The notes under the pieces: model-generated
Databases searched by the model: none
Seen by the model: only the letters and a program-made list of their open reading frames with translations
Told to the model about the DNA's origin: nothing
Made by a program: the position numbers and the translations under genes
Shown here: one piece after another, positions 25,084-38,300 of the stretch
Position numbering within the stretch: the stretch's first letter is position 1
How the letters are laid out: every line of letters starts with the position of its first letter
Assembly: GCF_032062135.1 (NCBI RefSeq)
Contig: NC_092861.1
Location: 118,775,449 to 118,839,448, forward strand
Direction of reading: 5' to 3'
DNA from: Pyxicephalus adspersus
Lineage: Eukaryota > Chordata > Amphibia > Anura > Pyxicephalidae
Length of the DNA stretch: 64,000 nucleotides

Positions 25084-26159
25084 CTATACTGGAACAGGAA
25101 GTGATATTTACACAAAAATCAATTTTATTTATTATCTTACATCTTATTTTTTTTTTTTTTATCAAACCAATTTAAAAAGAAAAAAAAAAAACTAAGTATA
25201 ACATTAAGCAGATCAAAAGGGGGAAATATGAGAAATTAAGGTAATTAAACTTTAATAGCCTCCCTGCTGCTATCTTTTTTTTTTTTCTTTTTGGGATAAG
25301 CATGCAGATAAAAAAAGTCAGATATATCTACATACTCTGAAAAAGTAACCTAAAATATTGAATCGGGGAGGTTGGTATGACAGCTATGCAACTATCATTT
25401 CAAGAATGGGATGTCAGCAATGGCTGATTCCATGTACTGTTCAAGAAAGGTTTAAAAGAAGACTGTAATGGCTCATCCACTAATGAATTGTGTTATTGCA
25501 CTTTATTTAAAGTTAGTAAGTGTGCACAAACATGAATGTTTGCTTGTATTAGCAATCCAAACACTCTGAAGTAGAACATGTGGTAACACGCATAGCTGTT
25601 TTAAAAAATTATTCCACATTAGTGTGTGCTGTGGTGCATTGGGCTGCCAATTAATATAAATAGGCTGTCAAAAGCAACGCTTGGCAACATCCATGGGTTT
25701 TGTATAATACAGCTGACAGCTATTTTGGGAATGATCTCTTAAAAGTTTCCTCGATGATCAGACATATAACATGTATAAAAGGTCCTTACTCTTTCAAATG
25801 ACTACTAAACTTTCACTTGTCCTTGGAATAGAAATAACTTGCAGTGCTTTGGAATGTCTGATACTTACACTTTGCTTATCCCTCTACAGAGAAACAGTAG
25901 AGCTTAGCATTCATAGGAGTAAAACTAAGAACCTATTCTAAATATATTGCAGAATGCCTGGTATCACAATTACACAAACGCCTCTGGGATGGTGATCTAC
26001 TTCCTCAGTAATATCAGACAGCGTATTCCAAAAATCTTTCCAAGACCCTCTGCTATGTAATTTCACATTCCAAAAGTTAGAAGGACATACGGTGTTCACA
26101 AGGGAAAGTTGTTCATATTTCATACAGATTCTAGACTTGTTAAAAGACAATTCCTATCT
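25084..26159. other. Gene-free AT-rich sequence
   Basis: Nothing recognised apart from A and T runs near 25145-25190. Confidence 0.45.
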
Positions 26160-27660
26160 ACAATAGATGCCCTTCCAGTAGCCCTTTTTACTAGAATACT
26201 GAAACCTAACAAATCCAAGTGTGCGCTAGTGATAGGACCATCTCTCTCTGTTGAACTGTGACCTAAAATTATTTTCCAGCATTTTAGTTTGTCGGTTAAC
26301 CCCAGTCTTTGCAAAACTAATCTATTCAGACCAGTGTGGTTTTTTACTACTTTCAGAAAGTCAGATTTGATTATGCCACTACAAATCATATTCTTATGAT
26401 GTTATTGTCTGTGGATTCCAAAAATGCATTAGACTGCAACTGGGCTTTTTTGGATTCTGCCTTGTCTTAGATCGTGGATATGGGTCCTCTTCTCCCATTC
26501 CACGGTGTTTGTCAGAGTTAATAGGGTGCTTTAAGACTTCTCTATATTACATGATGCAAGACAGGGCTGCCCATTTTCTCAGTTGCAACTGCTGCTTGGG
26601 CAAATTCGCTCTAACACAAATATATATGCAAGGCAGATAAAAGTTAAGTATAAGTTGCAGCAGACGCTGACAGCTGCTCCTATACATTACAGCCCTGTGG
26701 TTACGATTCCTAATCCACTGAAAGAACATTAAAACTTTGTTATGCTCAACTGTCCAACAACAAGACTATCTGCATGTCAGGGGCTTTGGAAATCTCTCTA
26801 CCTTCCATTATAAGAGCAGCAATTATTACGTTCTTTTCCCTTAAAATAGGGTCTATAAAATACCTGGGCATTCATCTTGACACAAAGTTGTTCTGTTTTA
26901 TCGACCTTAACTCCATACACAGTCTATCTCAATTTAATGAGATCTACAGGGTTGTAAACAGCATGCTTTCTCATGCATGGTTTGGAGGTTGAAAATCTTG
27001 AAAATTATTGTAATGCTTCAGAAGTTGTACCAATTAGCGAGCTTACCAGTCCATCTTCCTTTCTTGCTTTTAAAGTTCTGCTCTGAATTCTTACACTTTA
27101 TTTGGCACAGAGACCACCCCCAGGCTTTTGAAACACCTCTGCAGACATCCTAACAGAGGGTGGCATGACCTTTCCGGACCCAGTCTTATATTATATGGCC
27201 ATCCACTTGATGAGATTAGTAACTTGGTATAAATATACTTTTTATTTTATATTACAATATGTTGGCTCACATGTTCCATTTCCTTCGATTCTCACTTTAG
27301 CTAGCCTTTAAATGTCTCCCCTGGTATTTTTATACAGTCCAAAGAGGATTGCCCTAGAATACCAAGTAGAGGTGCATACCTTTAGCAGTAGATGGATTAG
27401 GCTCTGCCATTTGATATGGGCTTAAAACACATGTACACATTTTTGCATGGAATTATTTTTTTAAACAACTGGCTATTGTTAAGTTATGGATGAAATATTG
27501 TCAAAGCAATATTTAATGTATACATATTTTTTATACACAAAACATCAAAGGGATTGGATTTTAGACTTACACAATCCTTCTGTATCAAAAATCCCTAGAC
27601 AGCTATTTTGCCTTCCAAATCCAGACAGGTTTGTAAAGTCTGCATTTGGAGTTAGATTTG
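26160..27660 (+). mobile_element. Decayed L1/Tx1-type LINE, reverse-transcriptase to C-terminal part
   Basis: Conceptual plus-strand translation in several frames gives blocks of a non-LTR retrotransposon ORF2 in the correct order. These are HLSLLNCDLK (the SLLN motif), a YSDQCGF-like or FRPVWFF block, PKMH for the DxxKAFD region, DARQGCPFSQ for the RQGCPLSP motif near 26560, IKYLGIHLDTKL near 26850, and a GWHDLSGPSL block near 27160. Stops and frame changes are frequent and the catalytic YxDD box is not visible. The 5' part and true ends are not defined. Confidence 0.65.
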
Positions 27661-27827
27661 GGTGATGCAGATCATTGTGTGCAATTACAGATACCAAGGA
27701 CCATTAGCTTGTAATTAAGCTTACGTTTTCACAGATGAGATGTAAATATTACCATTTCAATCAATTTACTATGTAGAGGAAGGCATATAGATAGGAGTTA
27801 ATGTCTACAGCTCTCCACCAAATGTGT

Positions 27828-28040
27828 ACTATATGGCCAAAAGCTTGTGGACACCTGACCATCACACACTATATAGCTAAAAGTATATGGACTTTTCCAA
27901 ATGATTAAATTCGGGTGTTTCTAATGTAGGGTAGATGTAATGCTACAGTATAGAGACATTTGAGACAATTGTGTGTTTTCAGCCTTGTTGGTGGGAAGCC
28001 CACTTTGTTTTAACATGCCCATGTGCAAAAAGCCAGGTTC
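27828..28040. mobile_element. Tc1-like transposon fragment
   Basis: ACTATATGGCCAAAAGCTTG followed by TGGACACCTGACCATCACAC is a familiar terminal sequence of vertebrate Tc1-like elements, and a second diverged start (ACTATATAGCTAAAAGTATA) follows at once. Further on, ACAATTGTGTGTTTTCAGCC and ATGCCCATGTGCAAAAAGCC match the 3' coding remnant. Family name is from memory. Confidence 0.5.
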
Positions 28041-28743
28041 AGTAAGAACTCCAGTAGCCTGGATATAGCCTGACTGCCTAAATCAATATATTAATCAATA
28101 CAAAATCATAAGCCAATGCTAAACAATCCATTTGAAAACTAAACTTCCCCTTAAGAAATTTTAAAGCTGGCGATGCTGACCTACTTTTTAAACAAATGCA
28201 AAATAGCCTGCCAGACCTTGTGTGCAAAGCTTTCTAAAATCACTACCCCCAAACAAGCTTGAAGTTTAGAAAAGTCAGAATTCCTGATTTGCAAACTTGT
28301 TAGAGAGTAGTGAGGCTATTGGATAAGCAGAACAGCTAAACTAACAATTCCATAAGAGGCCCACAGTGGCAGCTGCTATTCTTCCTTAGTACTGTTTCAC
28401 TTTTAAGTACAGCCACCAAAAGTGAAGGCTTTTAAAATTACCTAATGAGATGACCGTAAGCGCAGTCAACAGACTTTGGAAAACTGAAAATGCAATGCGA
28501 TGCAGGCACCGTATTTGAGAGTCAATGTATTGATCCCAGGGATACAGAGTTAGCTCAAATGCTTGACTCTGCAAAAAAGTGAAGAATTGCACAGTCCTTG
28601 GTTACACAGCAGTTTTCCCTAGAAATTGCACCAGTTTCCACCAATAATTGCTAGGTTGTAAAAACTATTAAAACACAAGGTTTGTTTTAGGATTTACTAT
28701 TAACCTGTGTTCCTAAAATATAGACTGTGCCTCCTATTATATG
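28041..28743. other. Gene-free sequence
   Basis: No gene recognised between the Tc1-like fragment and the hairpin pair. Confidence 0.45.
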
Positions 28744-28831
28744 GTTGCTAGGATTATTGGCCAAATAAACTTCCTTTGTATGGCCAGGTTGGCCATACAA
28801 AGGAAGTTTATTGGTCAATAATCCTAGCAAC
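28744..28831. repeat. Near-perfect hairpin 1 (42-bp arms, 3-base loop)
   Basis: Arm 28744-28786 pairs with 28790-28831 with a single mismatch and one extra A; the loop is GGT. The arms contain AATAAA on each strand. The minus-strand copy (28806-28811) is the nearest canonical poly(A) signal downstream of the POLR1B stop codon. Confidence 0.85.
28806..28811 (-). terminator. Candidate poly(A) signal for POLR1B
   Basis: TTTATT on the plus strand gives AATAAA on the minus strand, about 350 bases past the POLR1B stop. No other AATAAA or ATTAAA was seen between it and the stop. It lies in the right arm of hairpin 1. Confidence 0.35.
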
Positions 28832-28884
28832 AAGTCCTATTGTAAACTTTTGTACGGTTTACAAAAGTTTACAATAGGACTTGT
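28830..28884. repeat. Perfect hairpin 2 (25-bp arms, 5-base loop)
   Basis: Arm 28830-28854 (ACAAGTCCTATTGTAAAC...) is the exact reverse complement of 28860-28884; the loop is CGGTT. It starts within the last two bases of hairpin 1, so the two folds are contiguous. Confidence 0.9.
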
Positions 28885-29160
28885 GAGACCCATGTAGCTC
28901 CCTTTTTCACTTTAACCAAAAGAAAAATGATTATTCCCTAATGAATTAAAAAAGGAGAGAACACTTAATAAATGAATGGGTATATTTGTATTTCCATTTA
29001 GGAATACAGACACAAATCTTCTTGCCACAGGAAGATAAAATTCCACAAGATAAAATCTACAGAAGCATACAAGGAGTTCTTAAGTCCAAAGTTTTTCATC
29101 AGTTTGTCCAGACTGCTTTTGATTGTAAAACAAGGCTCTTGGTAGAATATTTTTCAGAAG

Positions 29161-30043
29161 TTAACTTACATTAAGTTTAACATTGATGTTCATTGCTGCC
29201 AACTCGGCTACAAAGTATCGGAATACGTATGGCACAGACACAGTGTCAATTGTATCAGAACGACCACAGATCATACAGTAGTGCTCCCTGTTTCGCATGG
29301 TTGACCAGGATGGAGGAGGCTTCTCTAGGAAGGGGGACAGGATACTGCCACATTCTACACAGACATGGGCCTCAGATCTATCAGAGCAGTTAAAAAGTCT
29401 GTCATGAAGCAAGAAAGATGTGCCGTGGGCCAGCAAGGCATCACGTTCCATCTCTCCGAAACGTATGCCTCCCTGTACATTCCTGCCACCCACAGGCTGG
29501 TTGGTCAATCTGTCTCGAGCTCCTGTTGTCCTTACTTGAAACTTGTCAGAAACCATGTGACGCAGGCGCTGGTAGTAAACAACACCAATGAAAATGTCCG
29601 CATCTAGCTCTTTCCCACTAATGCCACTGTATAATTTCTCTGTGCCATAGTAGTTATAGCCAGCTCCCTTCAACATCTCACCAAAATATTCTAGAGCTGA
29701 ATTCTCTTCAGAGAATGTAAAAGGTGTAGCATCATGGCACAAACCATGCAAGGCTGCCGATTTACCAGCCATGCTCTCTATTAACATCCCAATGGTCATT
29801 CTTGATGGGAAACCGTGTGGGTTAAACAGAATGTCAGGCACCATTCCACTTTCAGTAAATGGCATATCCTCCGATGGCCAGAGTCTACTGAGAATGCCTT
29901 TCTGGCCATGTCGGCTAGCAAATTTATCTCCAATGGTTGGGTTACGGGGCACCCTCATGGTGATGCAAACGGTTTTAAACTTTCCAATGCCTAAGTCATT
30001 GCTGCAAACTTTGATGTTGTCCACAATACAATCTTCTTTACTC
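29161..30043 (-). CDS. POLR1B: POLR1B coding exon 15 (last)
   Basis: Residues 843-1136 and stop TAA at 29161-29163. Carries the active-centre block [12 protein letters not shown] (881-892), the hybrid-binding and clamp-anchor region, and the zinc ribbon C1071-x2-C1074-x24-C1099-x2-C1102. Confidence 0.98.
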
Positions 30044-33000
30044 CTGAAACAAGACAGAGACTATATTTAGAGCAGAAATCAAGATACAGAAACTAAAAGT
30101 CTAAACAATATGAACTTTAGATTAAAAATAAATAAACATGGAGCTTTTGGCAAGTAGCATTAACGTCTTACCCACCATGCCACTGCTGACAAAATACTAA
30201 ACACCACACATTTAATAAATACAGAAATGTCTTTGGCAAATGTGCAACATTTTGCTTAAGCAAAGATTCTCACCCAAGGGCAGAACCATCCAAAGAAATG
30301 AAATAAAAAGCCAGGAAATGGATAGTTCGGACATTTATTTATGCATCTCTCCAATACCTGCATATTTTTACATATATTATTCCCTTTAAAAGACCCTGAC
30401 AGCACAAAATTTCTGTTGATTTTGTAGGAAATTAATTTTAGCAGCATTTATTATCCCAACACAGAGCATTTAATTTAAATCATCATCGTGATGTTGTCAA
30501 CCTTGTCCAGTAATATTTTTCTTAACTACAAATCATCTTTCTTTGCTCTTGTACACATGGGAAAAGTGTTTTCCAGGCAAGGGAAAACTGGAAGGGCTGT
30601 TTTTTTTTAACACAAGCATAGTGCACAGGTTACAAGTTAACTTTCAAATATCTGACTAGATCAACAGATTTTTTTTTGCAACTAATAAATATTTCAAGTC
30701 ACTTTCAATTATACATTTAAGATGGGTCTCTTATTATGGTACATAAGTTCTGTGGGTTACCACAGGATCCACACTTCATCCTGCATTATATGAAGGGCAT
30801 GTAAATTGCAGTCTGAAGTATGTGATAACACTGTTATGCCCAGTAGTGAGTGGATAATGGCATATTCCGAGTTGGAAACAGCAGGTAAAAAAATTACAGG
30901 ATAAACGAGAATTAGGTTCTTACTTGTAATATGTAACGGAGCTCTCGCCAGTACTTTGATTGACATAACTATAGAATGGGTCTCCGAATTTCAAAATAGT
31001 TCCCACTGGTGGCAAGCCATCCTCATCCAGTCTTCCTACCACCCGTTCATCACCTGGTTTGATGCCAAACACAAATGCATTCTCTGCACTTTGTATTTTT
31101 TTTTTGGAAAGGTCAATAAATTCTGTTTTGTATACACTGCCATGGGCAAATCCTCTTTCCCAAGATGACTTATTGAGAATCTGAAAAACAAAGGACAGTA
31201 CCTAGTTTTACATGCAGGCGGAGATGTTGCTTATATTTAAAACTAAATCCTGAACCCTGGCCATACACATAGCAATTTGTAATAGATATATATACAAGCA
31301 ATACCAAATAAATGAGAAATCATTACTTAACCATTATACAATGGAACACACATTATTGTCTACAGTTTGTGATCAACTTCAAATATTGATAAAAAACTAA
31401 TACATTATTAATGTAAACAATCTCTGAAAAGCAGACAATTAATGGATCTAAATTGCATTCAGTTCTTTTAACACAAGCAAATGTTCTGATCACTCTGCAG
31501 TGACTGACAGACCTCTGTCTGTATAAGGCTTTGGCTTTTATAAGCAATTATTACAATTAAATCTTGTTAAAAATTTATTTTGCACCCCTTAATCTCCAGT
31601 AGTTTGAGAAATTTAACACAGGTCAACTAAAACGTTAAAAAAAGCTTCAGCAGGTTTTGGCATCATTTCAAATTTTGGTAGCAACTTGTAAAAAAGTGAC
31701 AATGAGCACTACCTTAAGATCTATGTTATAAATAATAGGTTGGAAACATATATGAATAATACATGTGCACGCATCTTGTTGATGGACAAAATTGTGTAAA
31801 TGTAACATACCATAGCATCTTCCATATCATATCCTGTGTATGAAATAACGGCTACAATAGCATTGGTGCCAATAGGATAGTCATCCATCTCAAAGTGATC
31901 ATACATGGAAGGACGCACCAGTGGGCTCTGTGGGGTTTGGAGGCGATAGAGTTTATTGTCAGAGCGATCCTGGTAAGTCATGAGTGGAAACCCCATAGTC
32001 TGTTTACCTGGAAGAAGAAATATCATGATTCTTGGCTACACTTCTGTTCAGGGTACAATTCTAAAAATGTATTACGCATGCCATGGTCCTTGTAAAGGAT
32101 TCGGCCTGAAAACATCAGCATCTATGCGTTAATGCCATTCTGTATGAATGATATGAAAACTGTGGTCTGGATCTGGACAACTGTAACGGCAGCAAGCAGT
32201 GCCGCATTACAGTTTGTGGTATATTAGTCATTCCAATATTTGCTTTCTTGTGGCTGAACTGTTTAAAAAGTAAAGTAAATAACTAAGGGAAATGTTGCAT
32301 GAACAAATAAGGAGATCAATCGTATATGTGTTAGGAACAAAATGTTTAAATGTTCATTAAAATGTCACCATCTTACAATTCTAGACTTTGCTATGGTAGC
32401 ATTAAGAACATTAAAGCATTTGTGTCCGTTTTTAACAAAAAGAATGTGCCTTTTAATATCTAGAATTTTTCTTAGTTTTGGATACAACTAGAATCTACTA
32501 TAACCTTGGTTGAGTTTTTCAGTGTCCCTACTAGGTGTCTTAATTAATTTCACCATAACAGAAAGTGATGGTAAACCTAATAGTTTGGAATTCATACTCC
32601 AACCAAAACAATAGGGAATGGTATCTCTTCTAATGGTGACAGCCTGAGAAGAGTTCTGCTCACATTTTTGAAGTTCACTCTAACTCGATTGTATCAGTAA
32701 GATAGAAAATTAAAGAAGCTCTCCTCATTATGACAAGAGAAACACTGACAAGAATTGTAACCTTTCCATAATCTATGAAAAACAAAAAATAGCTTTACAT
32801 GCACTTTGTATAAAGTCACTCTTCCTATTGTTTAATACACCACATTTATATTGAATTAGAGGTGCACAACACAAATAAAAGAACACACAGATAGTGAAGA
32901 CTTACTCATCTGGCACTGGTACATGTTCCTAGGACTCTGGTTGTGGTCAGAGAAGGGAATGAAGTTAGCTACCACACTCATCAGACTGTGTGGAAAGAGC

Positions 33001-35281
33001 TCCTGGTGAGTGGTGACCCCAGGGACAATTTCATTTTCATAAATGGATATGTTCAGGAAAACCTGAAAAGAAATATCCCCCACATCAACAAAATTAGATA
33101 AATTATAATAACAATGTCAATATTAATAACAGCAGTTTAAAACTAAACACTTCTTGTCACAGAAAGACAGTCAAGTCAATGCATTCCTACATAATATAAC
33201 ATAAGGAGTTACAGGGGAAGACCGATACTAATGTACTTTTCAAAAATTGTAAATAAGAATGCTACGCAAGGCCATTTTAGAGCCTTCTATCACTTTGGTA
33301 TTCTGGATATCTGCCATGCCTGGAACAATGAAAAGACTAGAACAGATGACCTAATTTACCTGTTCTAATGTTCCTATAAGCTCTTCTTTCCCAACAGCCA
33401 GATTCCGAACAGGACGAACCATTCTACAAGGAGTGGTAAAAATAAAAAGTCCAGGATAAAGGCTGGCCTTCCCAGTCATTGGAATCAGCACTATTTCTGT
33501 CCAGGGTGGAATCTTCTTTTCTTGTGTTACCTATTTGAGAACAAAAATTAACAAAAGATGTGATCGAGAGCATCATCTTTTCTTACTAGGGAAAATAGTG
33601 ACTTCATAATATTGAAAATGGGAAATTGTAATAACAGATATACAAAAACTGTTTTTCCTTTAAGTTATCAACTCTTCATAACTTTCTACACATTCTGCCA
33701 TTTCTAACCTCTTGTGATAATATGAGCTGCCTAGCTTCAATTTACTCAATTTATTACTTGACTAGTAATGACAAGCATACCACAAAGGAGTATAGTATGA
33801 AAGTCAAAATTATCATATCAGTAGAAAATCAGGATACAAACATTTTCAGTAGGACAGATTAGCAGTGATTGACCACCATAATCCACATAGGTATTCTTTA
33901 AAGGTAACGTAAAGAAAATTAAGTTTAGGACTATAATGCATGGAGAGACTACCAAAGTCAGCTAAAAACTTCTGCGATTGAAGGCCCAGGAAATGAAGGT
34001 GACAGCATAAGCAAAAGTAACAACATGGTGTCATTTTCTAATTTAAGTGTAACAGAAGAGGTCAGCATGCAGGCTCTAGGAACAAAGAATCATATTTTAC
34101 ACAGGCATACAAAGCCATGCTAGTTGTGTTTCTGATAAATGTAAAACTACAATGAAACAATTTTATATGCCAACCTTGCCTTGTTACCTGAGCTTATGTG
34201 TTGCTTCACATGACCAGTAATGTCTGGTCATATGCTAGCACCGTCTATGTTTGTGAAGTCCATTTGGTGCCTCAGTAAACAGCTGCATACCCCTAATGCA
34301 CCTTTATGTCAAAAAAATTACTAACGTAGTAAACAATGCAGTATTTTAAAACACAAACAATAAAATGAATATAATACTTAAAGCAGCAGCAAACTCATTG
34401 GTGGGTGGTGAGCGAGTCTAGCATCTGTCATCGCTGCATCCTAAAGAGCCACCAGCTTCATGTCGGACTTCTGTGAAGACAGAGATCCTGTTCATTCATT
34501 GGATGATGGAACCCCTGTGCATGCACAGAAGTCACATTATCCCCTGCGGGTGGCTGTGTGCAGTGACGCTACCAGGAGTCAGGGAGTTTGTTTACTAGAC
34601 TAATACTACCGCCTTCAGTTTAGCTCTACTTTAAAACACACAATTCTGATTTAGCGGTTTAAAAACCAGGCAGACTTTACTAGTCACAAGAAAAAAAGTA
34701 CAATACAGTTACAAAAAATACCTTGAAGTTTCTTAAAGCACTGACAACATTTGGAGCCAAGTCTTTGTCTATCCAGCCCACCATGGCACCGTCTAGCACA
34801 ACAGGGTAGCAATCTGCTAAGGAATTTCCTGTAATTCCATCAACTGGAGTGACACCTGAGGAAGAAGGGTTAGGATATCAGGTGCCTTTACATAAAAAAT
34901 TTGTTTGACAGTCAAACATGAAAAAAATTAAAAACAAAAAATAAAAATTCACTCACCTAATGTGCAAAGCAAAACCTGCACGTGAGAATTGAAGGTTGTA
35001 TGTGTGATAATTTCACATGTCACAGTCATGTGATTCATTAGACCACAGGGCTCGCCATCAGGTGTGTGTACTGGACATAGAAAGCCCCAAGACTCTGGAA
35101 GGAGACGACGGACAGTCGTGGTTCTCATTTTGGCAAAAGCAGCACCTCTGTGCACACAGCGGAAGTGCGAGAGATAACGGACGAAGTTCAACTTGTCGGC
35201 AACTACCACCAAACCAGTACTCTGAAGCATGCCAAGACCTTAGGAAAGGAAAAAAAAATGAACATGTAGGAAGATAACCAA

Positions 35282-35345
<64 letters not shown>

Positions 35346-38300
35346 CTCACATGACAAAGTAGAGGACACCATAGCCATAAAAGACCTAACCAGGTTGATC
35401 AGGGGAAGATCAGAGAACTTTAGGATAACATGGTACCTTCTTTATGCCTGCTCAGTACACAACAACCACAGATGAAGACCTCCCATAAGTTAAGAAGAAA
35501 GTAAATACCCCTCTTTTTCCATGAACCCAGCAGGGCAACTTTTAGCCAGTTTAGCCTTACCACTTTTAGTGCGGAGATTTCCAGTAGCCAGCATGTATTC
35601 GCAGATCTGTGTGAGATCACTTGTACCACTAAATATTTTCATGAGTGTCTCTGTGTTTAAAGTTGGACTGGAGTTCTGTACTTTCCTCTCCAAGGTAATT
35701 TTAACATTAACAAGCCAACCTTCCATCTTTTCCTAGAAATAAACATTACATTACATTCAAACACAATTAAAACTATTACACTGGTTTTAGGTTAAAGCTC
35801 AAATAAAATTTCATTTTAAATCAGCTAAATAAATTAGCTGTGATTAAGCAGGGGATTAAGAAATAGGCTCAAACACTGCAGCACAGGGGTCTTAGGTTCA
35901 AATCTCAACCAGGACACTATCTGCACATAGTTTTTTTCATGTTTAAATGGCTTTTCCTCAGGCCACCCAGTTACTCCCAAAAACATGCAGTTAATGCAAT
36001 TGGCTCCCCCAGAAGTAATCCATGGCATGTGTGAAAAAATAAGAAAACAGCAAAAGTTAGGATACTGAATAATTAAAGTCTAAAACAAAATAAAATAATA
36101 AACTATATAAAAAAAATAAGGTAATGTTTACACAAGATTATGCCTGGTCTGACTATACACCAAACCTTTGTAAATATTGGCACGAAAGGTAAAGAGTAAT
36201 AGATGTTACTTTTTTACAATCTTTTGTGCATAAGGTAATGTTAACACTTTACTAACAAACCTTTAAAAACATGAGAATCAGTTGCCCGGGGGTCAGGACC
36301 TCTTGGGTCATTAGGTTGTCAGGATTTTCCTCCATACACTTTTCCTTGGCAAAAGTGAAAAGCTTTCGTGTCATAAAGCAAAGAAAGTAGAATTTCTCCA
36401 CGTTAGACTTAAGGTGTATTAAAATACACTGTCTGAAAAAAAAAAAAAAATAGATAACATTTAGCACCGGGTAAACTGAAAATACAAACTGCAGTTCCTT
36501 TTATTTACCTTTGGACTATACCAGGAAAGCCCAGTCATATGTATATTTTAATAATGAATGCCAGTACATTTACTTTTCCATGTATATTAGAGAAACATTT
36601 TGACCCCCTAAACTCATCTGTTGTAATTGTTTTTCTGTAAAAAAAAAAAAAAGAAAGTACAAGGTTAAGTACTTTGCATTTAATAATATGGGGCCTTAAA
36701 AATGGTGCTTTGAAGTGTCACTTCAGTGCTGGTCACACAGCTAAAATTCTAAAGCTATGGTAACTTTCCCCAAAAGGGGAATTGGCTAAATTTGAACTTT
36801 ATTCTCTTCATTTGACACTTTTCACTATACACTTTCTGTATTTTTTGTTAAAAAAAAAGCAGCAGAAGGGAAAACCCAAAGCAGGTTTTTGTCTTTGACA
36901 TGATTGAAATGTAGTTACTCTACAACTTTTTAAGCTCATCTGCAGACGGAATGTAAAGTATTAGCAATCATGTAGTTAGTTTGATTTTGCAGCCTTGAGT
37001 TAAACTGTCAGCAGTGCCATGCAAGCACAGTTCATAGCTCTATGTAAGCAGAGCTAAACTCTTACTCCCCTCACCCCAACTTCTACTAGGTTTGGGGGTT
37101 TTCAGCCATTTTTATTGGCTGTGCCACAATTACACAATTCTCATGCATGTGTGTGTAAGTTCCAAAGACGATACACAGATAGACAGACTTTATTGCGGAA
37201 GAGACATAGCATGTCTATAATACAAAAAAAGAGCTTCCCATTTGCTGTTTTTAGTTTACATATGACAAATTCTCCTACCTTCAGCAGCTGGAAACAGCAA
37301 CAGGGGAGCAAAAAATAAGTGTTTTGGGAAGGGTGGCAGGGATTTAGGAGAACGGCATACTTTGTTCTTCCTGGGCAAGTTCTTTTGAATGCAATCTCTG
37401 GAAACATATCTCAAATGATGTGCTCACTATAAATATGTTTTTTCAATAACCTAAACCCAGGCTGAGTACACTAGTTTATTAACTACATTCATAATGCTGG
37501 GATTATTTCCCATAAATTGGTGATCAGTGATCTCTCCCATTAGTCACACATCTCTTACTCTAGAAGGAACTCTGCTGCTTGCTCATCAGTATACCAGTCC
37601 GGGAGGTAGAACTTGACACGGAATCGCTCGCCAAGAAACTTGAGAACATTCCGCTGACTGTAACACTTTTCCTCCATCACGGCTCTGAGCATCTGGGTGA
37701 CACAGTCTTTGTAGGAGGAGTCGTCCTCCTTGCCTTTAATCAATTCTGAGAATATCTGATAATCTGTGAAGTTTACTAGTGCCTAAAAACAGATAGTAAA
37801 AGAATTCAGTGTTACTTCTGTGGTATCCTCCTTCTTGTTAATTAAATAAAACAAAATTACACTGAAACATAATGCTATATGTAAATGGTCAGTGTTACAT
37901 GGTACAGTAGCATGAACTGTCAAAGAATCTAATGATAATGCTGCAGTCTTTGAACAATATGACTTACAAAAGTAAAAAAAAAATACAATAGTAAAAATAC
38001 AGATGTCAGATGGGCAGGTTGTAAAAAAAAAAAAAAAAAATAGGTAAGCTACCCCCATTGTTTTGCTTAAAAGGTGCAAAGTTGTTCATGATGAGTTCAT
38101 CAAGCATCTCCAAACTCATCAAGATGAGAAAAAATCATTTAAGGCAGTGATCCCCAACCTTTTAAGGCTCTCTGACCATAAATGCATGGACTCTGCAGTG
38201 CACATGCGCGGGGAGCTGTCCGTCACTCAAAGGGGAAGAAACTTCGCCCCAGAGTGACGTCATGATACCAGAAACCGCCAACTCTCCCAACGCAGGTCTG

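Noticed and set aside
24380..25195. Overlapping open frames of 106-208 codons on both strands
   Set aside because: Produced by the 25-bp minisatellite and the gap; repetitive product, no start or splice context.
29193..30070. Plus-strand open frames opposite POLR1B exon 15
   Set aside because: Antisense shadows of a conserved coding exon.
35281..35475. Open frame starting in the TG/TA microsatellite
   Set aside because: Low-complexity repeat translation only.
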